Assembly (NCBI GenBank): GCA_937870675.1
Contig: CALMZN010000064.1
Location: 1-26,376, forward strand
Length of the DNA: 26,376 bases
Direction: 5' to 3'
Origin: an uncultured bacterium
GTDB lineage: Bacteria > Patescibacteriota > Patescibacteriia > UBA1558 > GWA2-36-10
Part shown: positions 14,780 to 22,821 of the stretch, piece by piece
How positions within the stretch are numbered: position 1 is the stretch's first letter
Layout: the number at the start of each line of letters is the position of its first letter
Made by a program: the position numbers and the translations under genes
The notes under the pieces: model-generated
Seen by the model: the letters and a program-made list of their open reading frames with translations, nothing else
What the model was told of the DNA's origin: nothing
Database searches by the model: none

Positions 14780-16667
14780 AAATAAACAAGCTGGTTTTTC
14801 CATAATTGAGATATTAATTGCTATTGCTTTTATTGCGGTGATTATCACCGGTATTTTTAATATTAGTCGCTTTAATAGTCATATTCGCAAAATTAATGAT
14901 GAGCGCACCCAAAGCTTGTATTATGCTGTCGAGGGCATTGAAGCGGCCAAACTTATGACTTGGGATCAGCTGGCAATCGGCAGTTATCATTTTGTAAAAA
15001 ATGGTGTTGTTTGGGAAATAGGTTCTGGTAGCGAGCTGTTGGACAATAAATATACTAGGACAGTGATGGTGAGTGCTGTGAATAGACAGTCGGTTTATCA
15101 GGGTAATGTTTATGGTGATATAAATACCGGTAGCAATATCGATCCTGACACCAAGAAAGTAGTAGTGACTGTTGATTGGTTGAGCAAGACGGGAGCTAGT
15201 AAGCAAGAAAAGCTAGAAACCTATATTTATCGCTTTAAAGCTAATCGCTGGAAACAGCAGGATTGGGTGGGGGGCGCTGGCCAAAGCGACTGGCTTGATA
15301 GCGCTAAATTTTTTAATAAAGATGCTGGGGTTGACGTGACTATCCCCGGTGTAGCTACCTTGATTGCCGGTACTTTGGATTGGAATATAGCTACTACCAC
15401 AGCCGTCTATGACGCCCCCAGCACATCAAATAATAATGATGTTTATGAAACCAATAATATTGCCTATTTGGTGACGGATAATAATACTAGCGGTAGTGAG
15501 TTTTATATACTGGATGTTGTGGATATATATCATCCTAGCTTGATGAGTTCATATAATGTTGGCAATGGTGTGACTTCAGTGGTGGTACAGGGTGATTATG
15601 CTTATTTGGCTACTCGTGATGATAGCTATGAGTTTCAAGTATTTAATATTTCTAATCCTTATAGCCCATTAAGAGTGGCTCGTATTGGTTTGGGAGGGAG
15701 TAGCGATGCTTTGGATGTAGTGGTAAATCAAAATCAAGCTTATATCGTGCAGGGGACGATAGTTTATGCCTACAATATTACTAACCCCAATAGTCCGCAA
15801 TTATTGGATACCATCAGCGTCAGTTACTTGGGTAATGAATTGTACATAAATGAAAACTATCTTTATGTTGCCACCGAGGATCCAAATAAAGAAATCCAAG
15901 TAATTGACGTCACAAATCCGTATAATATATTTTTAGCAGGGCAATATAATTTGTCTGGGACATTGCGAGCCACTGATATCAAGGTTAGGGGAGAAATATC
16001 TTATGTTTCAACTAGAAGTAATTATGGGGCAGAATTTTACATTATTAATTTTGAAGATCCAGCCAATCCAGTTTTGATGGGTTATTATGAGGTGGGAGCT
16101 GACATTTATTCTTTTGGTCTGGTAGGCCCCTATGCTTTACTAGGCACAGCACTGTCTACTGAAGAATTGCGAGTAGTCGATATTAGCTACCCATCTACAG
16201 TCAAGCCAATTTCTAGCTTTAATTTGACGGGCTATATTTTAGGATTATCAGCTAATTGTTCCACTATATATGCGGCCACTACTAGCGATAGCGCCGAATT
16301 TTTTATTGTGTCAACTCTAGTCGCCAATTGCGACTATGCTTCTTCTGGCTATATAGAATCATCCACCTTTGATACTGGTAGCAGTCAGTTAGCTTATAAT
16401 TGGATTAAATGGACTGGCGTTGCTCCAGAAAATACGACTATTAAGTTTCAATTAGCCACTAGCAATCAAGCGTCTGGCCCTTGGAACTACGTTGGTCCTG
16501 ATGGGACAGCTACTAGCTACTATACCAATGGGGCTAGGGAGCTGATAAATTATAACTATCACCTTGATCAAAGATATATAAGGTATAAATTATTTTTAGA
16601 AAACAATAACAGTTTGCAACCGCCGACTTTGGAAGAGGTTATTATTAGTTACTCGATATTTCCATGA
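14763..16667 (+). CDS. Giant minor pilin with an LVIVD-type beta-propeller
   Basis: A 634-residue protein that starts as a prepilin: MGKLIKNKQAG, cleavage after G11, FSIIEILIAIAFIAVIITG with E5. The first 170 residues resemble a GspI/PilV-type domain. From about 225 to 505 there are repeated units of the kind EFxIxDxxxPxxPxLxGxYxxG...V.GxYAYLAT, which I recognise as LVIVD-type repeats forming a beta-propeller. A C-terminal beta-sandwich (about 520-634; SSTFDTG, WIKWTG, IKFQLATSN, RYIRYKLFL) looks like a discoidin or carbohydrate-binding type module. At four times a normal pilin's size it would best fit at a pilus tip. Function inferred: adhesion or surface recognition. It overlaps both neighbours (17 and 4 bases). 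Confidence 0.85.
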   Translation: MGKLIKNKQAGFSIIEILIAIAFIAVIITGIFNISRFNSHIRKINDERTQSLYYAVEGIEAAKLMTWDQLAIGSYHFVKNGVVWEIGSGSELLDNKYTRTVMVSAVNRQSVYQGNVYGDINTGSNIDPDTKKVVVTVDWLSKTGASKQEKLETYIYRFKANRWKQQDWVGGAGQSDWLDSAKFFNKDAGVDVTIPGVATLIAGTLDWNIATTTAVYDAPSTSNNNDVYETNNIAYLVTDNNTSGSEFYILDVVDIYHPSLMSSYNVGNGVTSVVVQGDYAYLATRDDSYEFQVFNISNPYSPLRVARIGLGGSSDALDVVVNQNQAYIVQGTIVYAYNITNPNSPQLLDTISVSYLGNELYINENYLYVATEDPNKEIQVIDVTNPYNIFLAGQYNLSGTLRATDIKVRGEISYVSTRSNYGAEFYIINFEDPANPVLMGYYEVGADIYSFGLVGPYALLGTALSTEELRVVDISYPSTVKPISSFNLTGYILGLSANCSTIYAATTSDSAEFFIVSTLVANCDYASSGYIESSTFDTGSSQLAYNWIKWTGVAPENTTIKFQLATSNQASGPWNYVGPDGTATSYYTNGARELINYNYHLDQRYIRYKLFLENNNSLQPPTLEEVIISYSIFP

Positions 16668-17206
16668 TTTACTTGAACAAAAAAAATAAATCGGAAGGAT
16701 TTTCCTTGGTTGAAACACTGGTTTATTTATTTATTACCAGTATGCTTTTACTGATGATTGCTAGCTTGGTAGTAAATATTTTTAATTCCAAAAGGTTGTT
16801 CAAGTCAGAAGAAGTAGTGGCTAGAAATGCTAGATACATTATGTCTTTTATGCTCAACAAATTGCATAATGTCGGTACTATAGATGATTTGGGTGGGGGT
16901 TCACAAAATATTATGTTTTATGTGCCACCTGATCGTCGCTTCAACCTAGCCATTGAAGATGAAAATTTTGTTTATCGAGAAACACAGGCCACTGATAGTG
17001 TTTATCCAGACCAATCAACGGCTGTGCCATACTTATTGAATTCAGATAATGTGCGGGTCAGTGATATTATTCTGACTCCCATGTCAGACAATTATGGCCA
17101 GACCAATCAAGGGGTAATTTTATCCTTTACCTTGACTTATGGAAATTCAGAAGACAAATATGGTTATGCTCAGAGGACTTATAGCACTTTTTTAAGCATT
17201 AGATAA
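16664..17206 (+). CDS. Prepilin-like protein (GspJ/PilW type)
   Basis: A 180-residue protein with a prepilin signal: MIYLNKKNKSEG, cleavage after G12, then FSLVETLVYLFITSMLLLM with glutamate at mature position 5. The sequence after the helix (SKRLFKSEEVVARNARYIMSFM) resembles GspJ/PilW-type minor pilins, which prime pilus assembly. The ATG overlaps the previous stop in ATGA (16664-16667), so translation is probably coupled. It ends two bases before the next gene. No other domain is recognised in the C-terminal part. Confidence 0.85.
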   Translation: MIYLNKKNKSEGFSLVETLVYLFITSMLLLMIASLVVNIFNSKRLFKSEEVVARNARYIMSFMLNKLHNVGTIDDLGGGSQNIMFYVPPDRRFNLAIEDENFVYRETQATDSVYPDQSTAVPYLLNSDNVRVSDIILTPMSDNYGQTNQGVILSFTLTYGNSEDKYGYAQRTYSTFLSIR

Positions 17207-17208
17207 TT

Positions 17209-18180
17209 ATGATCAAAATTTGGCAAAAAAATAAACAAGGATCAGCCGCGCTAATATCATCAATAGTGGTGGCGGCTGTTGTTTTGTCTATTGTCTTATC
17301 TTTGATGCTGATAGTCATGGATAGTCGTTCGGGAGTGCAGTCATTTGCCGACTCTTTGCAGAGTTTTTATAGCGCTGAGTCAGGAGTGGGCGAGGCCCTA
17401 ATTCAATTGCGTAAACAACCAGATAATTTCACTTTTCCAGAACTAAGTGTGGGCAGTGTCACCTCGACTAGTGAGTTTATTAATATTTCTGGTACTTGCG
17501 AGGTACCTCCCGAGTGTTTGTATGCAGAGGGCAGTGGTTGGTGGGGGGAGTATTTTAATTATCTAGCTAGTCATCCTGATATGGAGCTTAGTCCTTTACC
17601 CGGAGCGACTCCTTCGCCAACGCAACACGATTGGTATGATGATATTTACAAAACTCACGAACAGATTGACGCTAACTTGGTTTTTGGTCCAGATCTTGAT
17701 CATTGGTTCCCCTATGATGGAACAATATGGGATGACCGGACAGGACAATTAGCGACTTTAGTACATAATTATTATTTTGGTATGCATTGGCGCGCCAAAG
17801 TGACAGCCCCCAGTAGTGGGTACTATAATTTTTCTTTGGCCTCTGACGATGATTCTTGGTTGCTTGTCAAGGGCTTGGTAGTGGTGAACAACAGTGGCAC
17901 TCACGATGCTTTTACAGTGTCGGGTAGTTTGTATTTGAGAGAGGGTGATAATTTGGTAGAACTATATTTTGCCGAAAGACACTCCACGGACTCAGGTCTT
18001 CGCTTTAGTTTTTCCAATACTAATTTAATCATCACTCCTTGGCCCGAGGGTTGCGGTGAGGACTATGAGTGCAACTCAAATATTGAGTCCACAGCTAGCA
18101 CCACCAAAGCCACGCGCAAAGTAAGATATGCTTGCAATCAGGAAATTGAAGACTGTTCTTGGCAAGAGCTGGTGCCTTAA
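17209..18180 (+). CDS. PilX/GspK-like minor pilin with a PA14/fibro-slime domain
   Basis: A 323-residue protein. Its N terminus, MIKIWQKNKQG followed by SAALISSIVVAAVVLSIVLS, has a prepilin-like cleavage site and helix but lacks the glutamate at position 5, as in PilX and GspK proteins. FYSAESGVGEALIQL is the typical next block of that group. Residues of about 105-285 form a PA14-like domain of the fibro-slime kind: YYNFSLASDDDSWLLV, VNNSGTHD, VSGSLYLREGDNLVELYF and FAERHSTDSGLRFSF. PA14 modules bind glycans in several adhesins. The last 40 residues have four or more cysteines (CGEDYEC, ACNQEIEDC), which could form disulfides outside the cell. It is the last gene of the pilus operon and is followed by a bidirectional terminator. 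Confidence 0.85.
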   Translation: MIKIWQKNKQGSAALISSIVVAAVVLSIVLSLMLIVMDSRSGVQSFADSLQSFYSAESGVGEALIQLRKQPDNFTFPELSVGSVTSTSEFINISGTCEVPPECLYAEGSGWWGEYFNYLASHPDMELSPLPGATPSPTQHDWYDDIYKTHEQIDANLVFGPDLDHWFPYDGTIWDDRTGQLATLVHNYYFGMHWRAKVTAPSSGYYNFSLASDDDSWLLVKGLVVVNNSGTHDAFTVSGSLYLREGDNLVELYFAERHSTDSGLRFSFSNTNLIITPWPEGCGEDYECNSNIESTASTTKATRKVRYACNQEIEDCSWQELVP

Positions 18181-18202
18181 TTGTGGTCTGATTTTTTGTA
18201 AA

Positions 18203-18275
18203 AAATAAAACCCCCTCTGTCCTTCGGACATCTCCCCCTTAGTAAGGGGGAGAAAAAGAGGGGGTATTTTTATTT
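18203..18275. terminator. Branched bidirectional terminator between the pilus operon and hppA
   Basis: The outer stem CCCCCTC (18211-18217) pairs with GAGGGGG (18258-18264). Inside are two hairpins: TGTCC-TTCG-GACA and CTCCCCC-TTAGTA-AGGGGGAG. Flanks are A-rich on the left and T-rich on the right, so it can stop transcription on both strands. It shares several blocks with the tig terminator (9852-9888), so it is also a dispersed repeat. Confidence 0.85.
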
Positions 18276-20318
18276 CATCATGGCGATCAAGAGCAGGGCA
18301 ACTATATTGAGTATTTTGATCATAGGGTTGATGGCTGGGCCAGCCGTGTCTTTGTAAGGATCGCCAACGGTGTCACCGGTAATAGCGGCTTTGTGGGCGT
18401 CTGAACCCTTGCCGCCATAGTGTCCGCTTTCAATGTATTTTTTGGCATTGTCCCAAGCACCGCCACCAGAGGTCATAGAGATAGCCACAAACAAGCCAGT
18501 CACAATGCTACCCACTAACACTCCGCCCAAGACAGTAAAGCCGTTTGTCCCAAAAGCTATTTTGATAATCACTGGGATTAGGACGGGGATCAGGGCTGGG
18601 ATTATCATTTGTTTCAAGGCGCCCTTAGTGACAATATCAACTGCTGATCCGTAGTCAGGTTTTTCACTGCCATCCATAATACCCGGTTTGGTTTTGAATT
18701 GACGGCGTACTTCTTTGACCACATAGCCAGCAGTTTTGCCGACAGCTTCCATAGATAAAGCCCCAAAAATATATGGCAAAAGACCACCGATAAATAAGCC
18801 GGCTAAGACATAAGGATTATCTAAGCTGAAAATAATATTTAAGTTAATATTTTCCAGTTCCTTGGTATAGGCCGCAAACAGGACTAAAGCGGCCAGTCCG
18901 GCTGAAGCAATAGCATAGCCCTTAGTCACGGCTTTGGTGGTATTGCCTACAGCGTCCAAAGGATCGGTAATTTTGCGAACGCTCTCTGGCAAGCCAGCCA
19001 TTTCAGCAATGCCACCAGCATTGTCAGTGATTGGTCCATAAGCATCAATAGTGACAATAATTCCAGCCAAAGACAACATGCTCATAGCGGCAATAGCAAT
19101 GCCGTAGAGACCGGCAAAGTGATAAGAAAAGATAATACCAGCCACAATGACTAGTACTGGCCAAGCAGTTGATTTCATACTGATAGCCAACCCTTGGATG
19201 ACATTGGTGCCGTGGCCGGTCTCTGAGGCCTTGGCAATTGATTTTACTGGTTTGTATTTGGTGGAAGTATAATATTCAGTGATAAAGACGATCAAGCCCG
19301 TCACCACCAAGCCAACTAAACTAGCGTAAAAAATATCTAAATAGCTTTTGCTGGTGAGGTCAGACATCAAATGCTTGGTGATAAAATAAAAAGAAACAAC
19401 AGTCAAAAGCCCAGCTACTGCCAGCCCCTTATACAAGGCCTTCATGATCGCGCCACTTTTTTCTACTTCCTCGACTGTTTGTTTTTTGTTTATTTTTATA
19501 AACCACAGAGAAATCAAAGAGGTGACAATAGCAATAGCGCCGAGTGCTAAAGGATAGATTATAGCGCTTTCCAATGGTTGGCCGCTAGTGTCTTTGAAAG
19601 AAAGAGCACCCAAGAGCATAGTGGCTACTAGGGTCACAGCATAGGTTTCGAATAAGTCAGCGGCCATGCCAGCGCAGTCACCGACATTATCACCGACATT
19701 ATCGGCAATCACTGCAGGGTTGCGTGGATCATCTTCAGGAATACCAGCTTCAATTTTGCCAACCAAGTCAGCGCCGACATCAGCGGCTTTGGTAAAAATA
19801 CCACCACCAAGTCTAGCAAAGACCGAGATCAAGCTACCCCCAAAACCCAAGCCCACCAAATGTTCAACTTGTATAAAAGGCAAAATATAAAGAATAGTCA
19901 CTCCAAATAGAGCTAGGCCTACTACCAGCATACCGGTGACCGAGCCACCCATGACAGCCATGCGCATAGCTGATTGAATATCTTTTTTGGCTGCTTCGGC
20001 AGTACGCACATTAGTACGCACTGATACATTCATACCGATGATGCCAGCCGCGGCTGATAAAACAGCGCCGATAATAAAAGCCAAAGCCGTACCAAAACCA
20101 ATGGCAATCCAGAGAATGATAAACAACAGAACAGCTAAGTAGGCAATGGTTTTGTATTGCCTGAGCAGATAGGCCTTAGCGCCCTCTTGAATGGCTTGGG
20201 CGATTTCTTTCATTTTTTCATCGCCAGCCGGACTTTTTAAAATGCGCGTAATCATCCAAGCGCCATACCCGATAGAAAGTAACGAGGCCAAAATGGCCAG
20301 TAATTTAATTGTTCCCAT
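18270..20318 (-). CDS. hppA: K+-independent membrane-bound H+-pumping pyrophosphatase
   Basis: HppA couples pyrophosphate hydrolysis to ion transport across the membrane. At 682 residues with about 16 hydrophobic segments it is full length. The pyrophosphate site is intact: DVGADLVGKIE (180-190), DDPRNPAVIADNVGDNVGD (196-214), TDNAGGIAEMAG (431-442) and GDTVGDPYKDTAGPAINP near the C terminus. The potassium determinant reads GNTTKAVTKG, with lysine at 462 where K+-dependent enzymes have alanine, so this is the K+-independent, proton-pumping class. It starts 23 bases after the nusA stop without a separate promoter, suggesting a nusA-hppA operon. Such pumps can supply proton-motive force from biosynthetic pyrophosphate in cells with a poor respiratory chain. 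Confidence 0.97.
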   Translation of the reverse strand: MGTIKLLAILASLLSIGYGAWMITRILKSPAGDEKMKEIAQAIQEGAKAYLLRQYKTIAYLAVLLFIILWIAIGFGTALAFIIGAVLSAAAGIIGMNVSVRTNVRTAEAAKKDIQSAMRMAVMGGSVTGMLVVGLALFGVTILYILPFIQVEHLVGLGFGGSLISVFARLGGGIFTKAADVGADLVGKIEAGIPEDDPRNPAVIADNVGDNVGDCAGMAADLFETYAVTLVATMLLGALSFKDTSGQPLESAIIYPLALGAIAIVTSLISLWFIKINKKQTVEEVEKSGAIMKALYKGLAVAGLLTVVSFYFITKHLMSDLTSKSYLDIFYASLVGLVVTGLIVFITEYYTSTKYKPVKSIAKASETGHGTNVIQGLAISMKSTAWPVLVIVAGIIFSYHFAGLYGIAIAAMSMLSLAGIIVTIDAYGPITDNAGGIAEMAGLPESVRKITDPLDAVGNTTKAVTKGYAIASAGLAALVLFAAYTKELENINLNIIFSLDNPYVLAGLFIGGLLPYIFGALSMEAVGKTAGYVVKEVRRQFKTKPGIMDGSEKPDYGSAVDIVTKGALKQMIIPALIPVLIPVIIKIAFGTNGFTVLGGVLVGSIVTGLFVAISMTSGGGAWDNAKKYIESGHYGGKGSDAHKAAITGDTVGDPYKDTAGPAINPMIKILNIVALLLIAMMK

Positions 20319-20341
20319 ATTTTTTTAATTTTTAAAATTAC

Positions 20342-21640
20342 TTATTTAGATTTTTTCAGTTTCGCAGGTTTTTTTTCTTTCTTTTCCTTCTCTTTCTTTA
20401 CTTTTGCTTTTGGTTTATCTTTTTCAACAACTTTTATTGCTTCTTCTTCATTGATATTTTTTTCTTCAGCTTCTTTTGTAATTTCTGGTTTACTAACTGG
20501 TGTTTTTTCTGGGCTGTTAGGTGAAACAATATCTATTTTCCAGCCAGTTAATTTTGCGGCTAGTCGGGCGTTCTGTCCACCGCGCCCAATGGCTAGTGAT
20601 AGCTGGTCTTCATTGACCATGACCCTAGCTGTTTTGGTTTCTTCGTCAATGTCAATTTTGCTGATGCCAGCTGGGCTTAAGGAATTGGCAATAAATACCT
20701 TTGGTTCACTATTCCACTGGATGATATCTATTTTTTCTCCGCCCAATTCACTGATTACTGTCTGGACGCGGGCGCCTCGTTGGCCAACGCAAGAGCCAAT
20801 GGGGTCAATATTTTCTTCACTGGTAAAAACCGCAATTTTGGTGCGGGCGCCAGCTTCGCGAGCAATGGCTTTTATCTCTACTGTGCCAGCGGCAATTTCT
20901 GGCACTTCAGTAGCAAATAATTCTTTGACTATGTCAGGGTGAGTGCGGGATAGAACAATTTCTGGCCCTTTGGTACCCATACGCACCGCGGTAATATAAA
21001 AATTTAGACGAGTTCCGATATTGTAGCCCTCGGTGCGAATCTGCTCTTCAGGTGGCAAGACACCACTAGCTTGGCCGAGGTCAACTATGAAGCGGCGACC
21101 TTCGCGACGCTGGACAGTACCCAAAGTCAACTGGCCTTCTTTGTCCTTGTATTCACTGAAAACATGGTCTCTTTCGGCTTCACGCAAACGTTGGATGATT
21201 ACCTGTTTAGCGGTCTGAGCGGCCATGCGACCATATTCTTCTGGTACTGGCAATTTGGTTTCAATGACATCGCCATTTTTATAATCGCTGTTTATTTTTT
21301 GCGCTTCAGAGATCATGATTTCAGCGCGAGGATTAAATTTTTTTATCATTTCCTCTTCATTGATTTCTTCGCCAGCTTCTTTTCGCGAATGCATTTCTTC
21401 TAGTTGTTTTTCTTGCTCCTCTAGATTGACATCTTCGACAACAGTTTTTACATCAAAAACTGCCGCCTGACCATTGTCAGCGTTGAAAACTACTTTGATA
21501 TTTTGATTAGGAGTGCCATACTCTTTGCGATAGGCCGCAGCCAGTGCTGCTTCTATAGCGCCGATCACTGCTTCGGTAGACAAGTTTTTTTCTTGGCAAA
21601 CCAGCTTGATGGCCGCTAGCATTGTGTTGTTGCTCGACAT
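20342..21640 (-). CDS. nusA: Transcription termination/antitermination factor NusA
   Basis: NusA binds RNA polymerase and modulates pausing, termination and antitermination. The 432-residue protein shows the N-terminal polymerase-binding domain (MLAAIKLVCQEKNLSTEAVI, then AALAAAYRKEYG), an S1 domain (about 140-205, ending GTVQRREGRRFIVDLG), and tandem KH domains with IGSCVGQRGARVQTVISELG and LAIGRGGQNARLAAKLTGWK. A Lys/Glu-rich tail (about 375-432) replaces the acidic repeats of E. coli NusA. The rimP, infB and rbfA genes that often flank nusA are absent here; hppA follows instead. The leader contains a GC-rich palindrome (21667-21694), but no clear promoter could be assigned. Confidence 0.97.
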   Translation of the reverse strand: MSSNNTMLAAIKLVCQEKNLSTEAVIGAIEAALAAAYRKEYGTPNQNIKVVFNADNGQAAVFDVKTVVEDVNLEEQEKQLEEMHSRKEAGEEINEEEMIKKFNPRAEIMISEAQKINSDYKNGDVIETKLPVPEEYGRMAAQTAKQVIIQRLREAERDHVFSEYKDKEGQLTLGTVQRREGRRFIVDLGQASGVLPPEEQIRTEGYNIGTRLNFYITAVRMGTKGPEIVLSRTHPDIVKELFATEVPEIAAGTVEIKAIAREAGARTKIAVFTSEENIDPIGSCVGQRGARVQTVISELGGEKIDIIQWNSEPKVFIANSLSPAGISKIDIDEETKTARVMVNEDQLSLAIGRGGQNARLAAKLTGWKIDIVSPNSPEKTPVSKPEITKEAEEKNINEEEAIKVVEKDKPKAKVKKEKEKKEKKPAKLKKSK

Positions 21641-21666
21641 GTTTTAGATTTTAACTTATAAAATAT

Positions 21667-21700
21667 CCTTGCGATCTTGCGCGCAAGCGCAAGGTTTTTT
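21667..21700. repeat. Nested palindrome with a T tract in the nusA leader
   Basis: CCTTGCG (21667-21673) pairs with CGCAAGG (21688-21694) around a perfect 12-base palindrome CTTGCGCGCAAG (21676-21687). Seven T residues follow on the plus strand, so it has terminator form there, although no plus-strand gene is upstream. On the minus strand it would be part of the nusA 5' leader. Confidence 0.6.
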
Positions 21701-21800
21701 TAATTCGTTTTATTCCCCGTAGCTTTATTTTTTTGACTTTATAATGAAATTTTGGCGCTTATAATTTTCCTAAGCAAAGTATAAAATTGAGCTAAAGGGG

Positions 21801-21835
21801 AAAAAAATAAGCTAGTTTATACTCTAAACTAGCTT
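21801..21835 (-). terminator. Terminator after yraN
   Basis: A perfect 11-bp stem, AAGCTAGTTTA with TAAACTAGCTT (21809-21835), has a five-base loop. On the minus strand it is followed by ATTTTTTT, giving an intrinsic terminator 35 bases past the yraN stop. Confidence 0.85.
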
Positions 21836-21869
21836 AACAATGATATTATACGGTATTTATGTTTTTTAG

Positions 21870-22208
21870 TCAACAGTCATTGATGGGGAATATCTTTATT
21901 TTTGCTTGTTTATTTTGGAGATAAATAATTATTATTTCCAAGCGCCAGTCAGCCGTGGCGGAAAAAGAGTGACAAGCTTTTTTCATTTTCATAATTTTAT
22001 GGGCATTAATCATTTCTTCGGCAAAACCATACTGGTAGCTAGTTCTAGTTTTTACTTCAATACCATAAAATACTTTATTTTTTTTCAAGACCAAATCTAG
22101 CTCACCAGCGCGAGTCAGATAATTTTTCTTTAGCAAAACAAAACCATTTTGTTGGTAATATTTTAGGGCAATTTTTTCACCCAAATATCCTAAATATTTT
22201 TTTGACAT
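21870..22208 (-). CDS. yraN: UPF0102 (YraN) family putative nuclease
   Basis: A 112-residue protein with the YraN pattern: GYLGEKIALKYY (7-18), NGFVLLKKNYLTRAGELDLV (21-40) and YGIEVKTRTSYQYG (48-61). Residues E11, D38, E51 and K53 form the PD-(D/E)XK-type nuclease core typical of the family, whose members resemble Holliday-junction resolvases. The biological role is not established. It carries C-terminal Lys/Ile-rich sequence and ends at a strong hairpin terminator. The start codon directly follows a hairpin with six T residues (22209-22231), which is unusual; the next upstream gene on this strand is the small membrane protein. There is no Shine-Dalgarno sequence. Confidence 0.92.
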   Translation of the reverse strand: MSKKYLGYLGEKIALKYYQQNGFVLLKKNYLTRAGELDLVLKKNKVFYGIEVKTRTSYQYGFAEEMINAHKIMKMKKACHSFSATADWRLEIIIIYLQNKQAKIKIFPINDC

Positions 22209-22231
22209 AAAAAACCGGCTTTAGGCCTGTT
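22209..22231 (-). terminator. Terminator-like hairpin touching the yraN start codon
   Basis: On the minus strand AACAGGC pairs with GCCGGTT (one mismatch, CTAAA loop), followed by a T run that ends at the base before ATG. It may end the upstream membrane-protein transcript or act as an attenuator for yraN. Confidence 0.6.
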
Positions 22232-22238
22232 TTTTTAT

Positions 22239-22282
22239 TTACCCCGTGAAATAACTTCCGCGTTTTACGTGGAAATTACCGC
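22239..22282 (-). repeat. 44-bp hairpin repeat, copy 1
   Basis: It matches 23437-23480 at 39 of 44 positions (TTACCCCGTGAAATA, a hairpin, TACCGC). The hairpin is CTTCCGCG/CGTGGAAA-like. One difference from copy 2 is compensatory (A-T here, G-C there). It lies just past the stop codon of the membrane-protein gene. Confidence 0.85.
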
Positions 22283-22323
22283 TAAATACTTTTTAATTTA
22301 TTTAAATTATAGTTTTTATTGGT

Positions 22324-22734
22324 TTATTTTTTTGCTTTAGGGAGCCACTTGTTGAATTCCATGCTTTCTTGTTTTTGCTTCTGTAATTTTGGCACAGTCA
22401 CGAGTTTGTAGATAGCTAGATAAATGAGCCAAGCTAGGGAGCCCAAGAGCCAAAGCAGTAACCAGAAGCGGGCACCCAAGTAAAGAGCTCGGGTTTCGCG
22501 GAATAATAAGAATAATAACCCCACCAAGCCCACAGACCAGCCAAAGCCGATTATTTTTTTATTCCATTTTTTGATAACGCCGGAATTTTTGGCTAGTTGG
22601 CGCTGAGCAAAAATAGCCACCACAATGCTTAAGACACAAAAGCCGTAAAGAGCTATACGAAAAGGCGTAGACAGTGTGTCAAAAGTATAGGCGCGGAATA
22701 AGTAATTCCAATCAAGTAATTTTGTTAAATCCAT
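22324..22734 (-). CDS. Small membrane protein of unknown function
   Basis: A 136-residue protein with three predicted membrane helices: about IALYGFCVLSIVVAIFAQ, GFGWSVGLVGLLFLLF and FWLLLWLLGSLAWLIYLAIY, followed by a basic C-terminal tail (KLQKQKQESMEFNKWLPKAKK). The first 30 residues (DWNYLFRAYTFDTLSTPF) look amphipathic. I do not recognise a named family. I chose ATG 22734 over an in-frame TTG at 22749, because the promoter at 22755-22783 places the start of transcription at about 22748. It has its own promoter, so it may be a single-gene unit ended by hairpins at 22239-22282 and 22209-22231. Confidence 0.75.
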   Translation of the reverse strand: MDLTKLLDWNYLFRAYTFDTLSTPFRIALYGFCVLSIVVAIFAQRQLAKNSGVIKKWNKKIIGFGWSVGLVGLLFLLFRETRALYLGARFWLLLWLLGSLAWLIYLAIYKLVTVPKLQKQKQESMEFNKWLPKAKK

Positions 22735-22754
22735 ATTTTTTATCTTCAAGAGGT

Positions 22755-22783
22755 ATGTTAGATAATTTATGAAATAAAGTCAA
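22755..22783 (-). promoter_or_regulatory. Promoter of the small membrane protein
   Basis: On the minus strand TTGACT (22783-22778) and TAACAT (22760-22755) are 17 bp apart. The start is predicted near 22748. Confidence 0.6.
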
Positions 22784-22789
22784 ATATAA

Positions 22790-22812
22790 AAGCACCTTAA
22801 AATAAGGTGCTT
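22790..22812 (-). terminator. Hairpin after the methyltransferase gene
   Basis: A perfect 10-bp stem AAGCACCTTA/TAAGGTGCTT with a three-base loop, ten bases past the methyltransferase stop. On the minus strand it leads into TTTATATTTG, a moderate U-rich tail, so it is a plausible intrinsic terminator. Confidence 0.7.
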
Positions 22813-22821
22813 GTTTAGGAG

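Noticed and set aside
20451..20942. Long plus-strand frames inside nusA, polA and hppA
   Set aside because: They are antisense shadows of well-identified genes and have no recognisable product.
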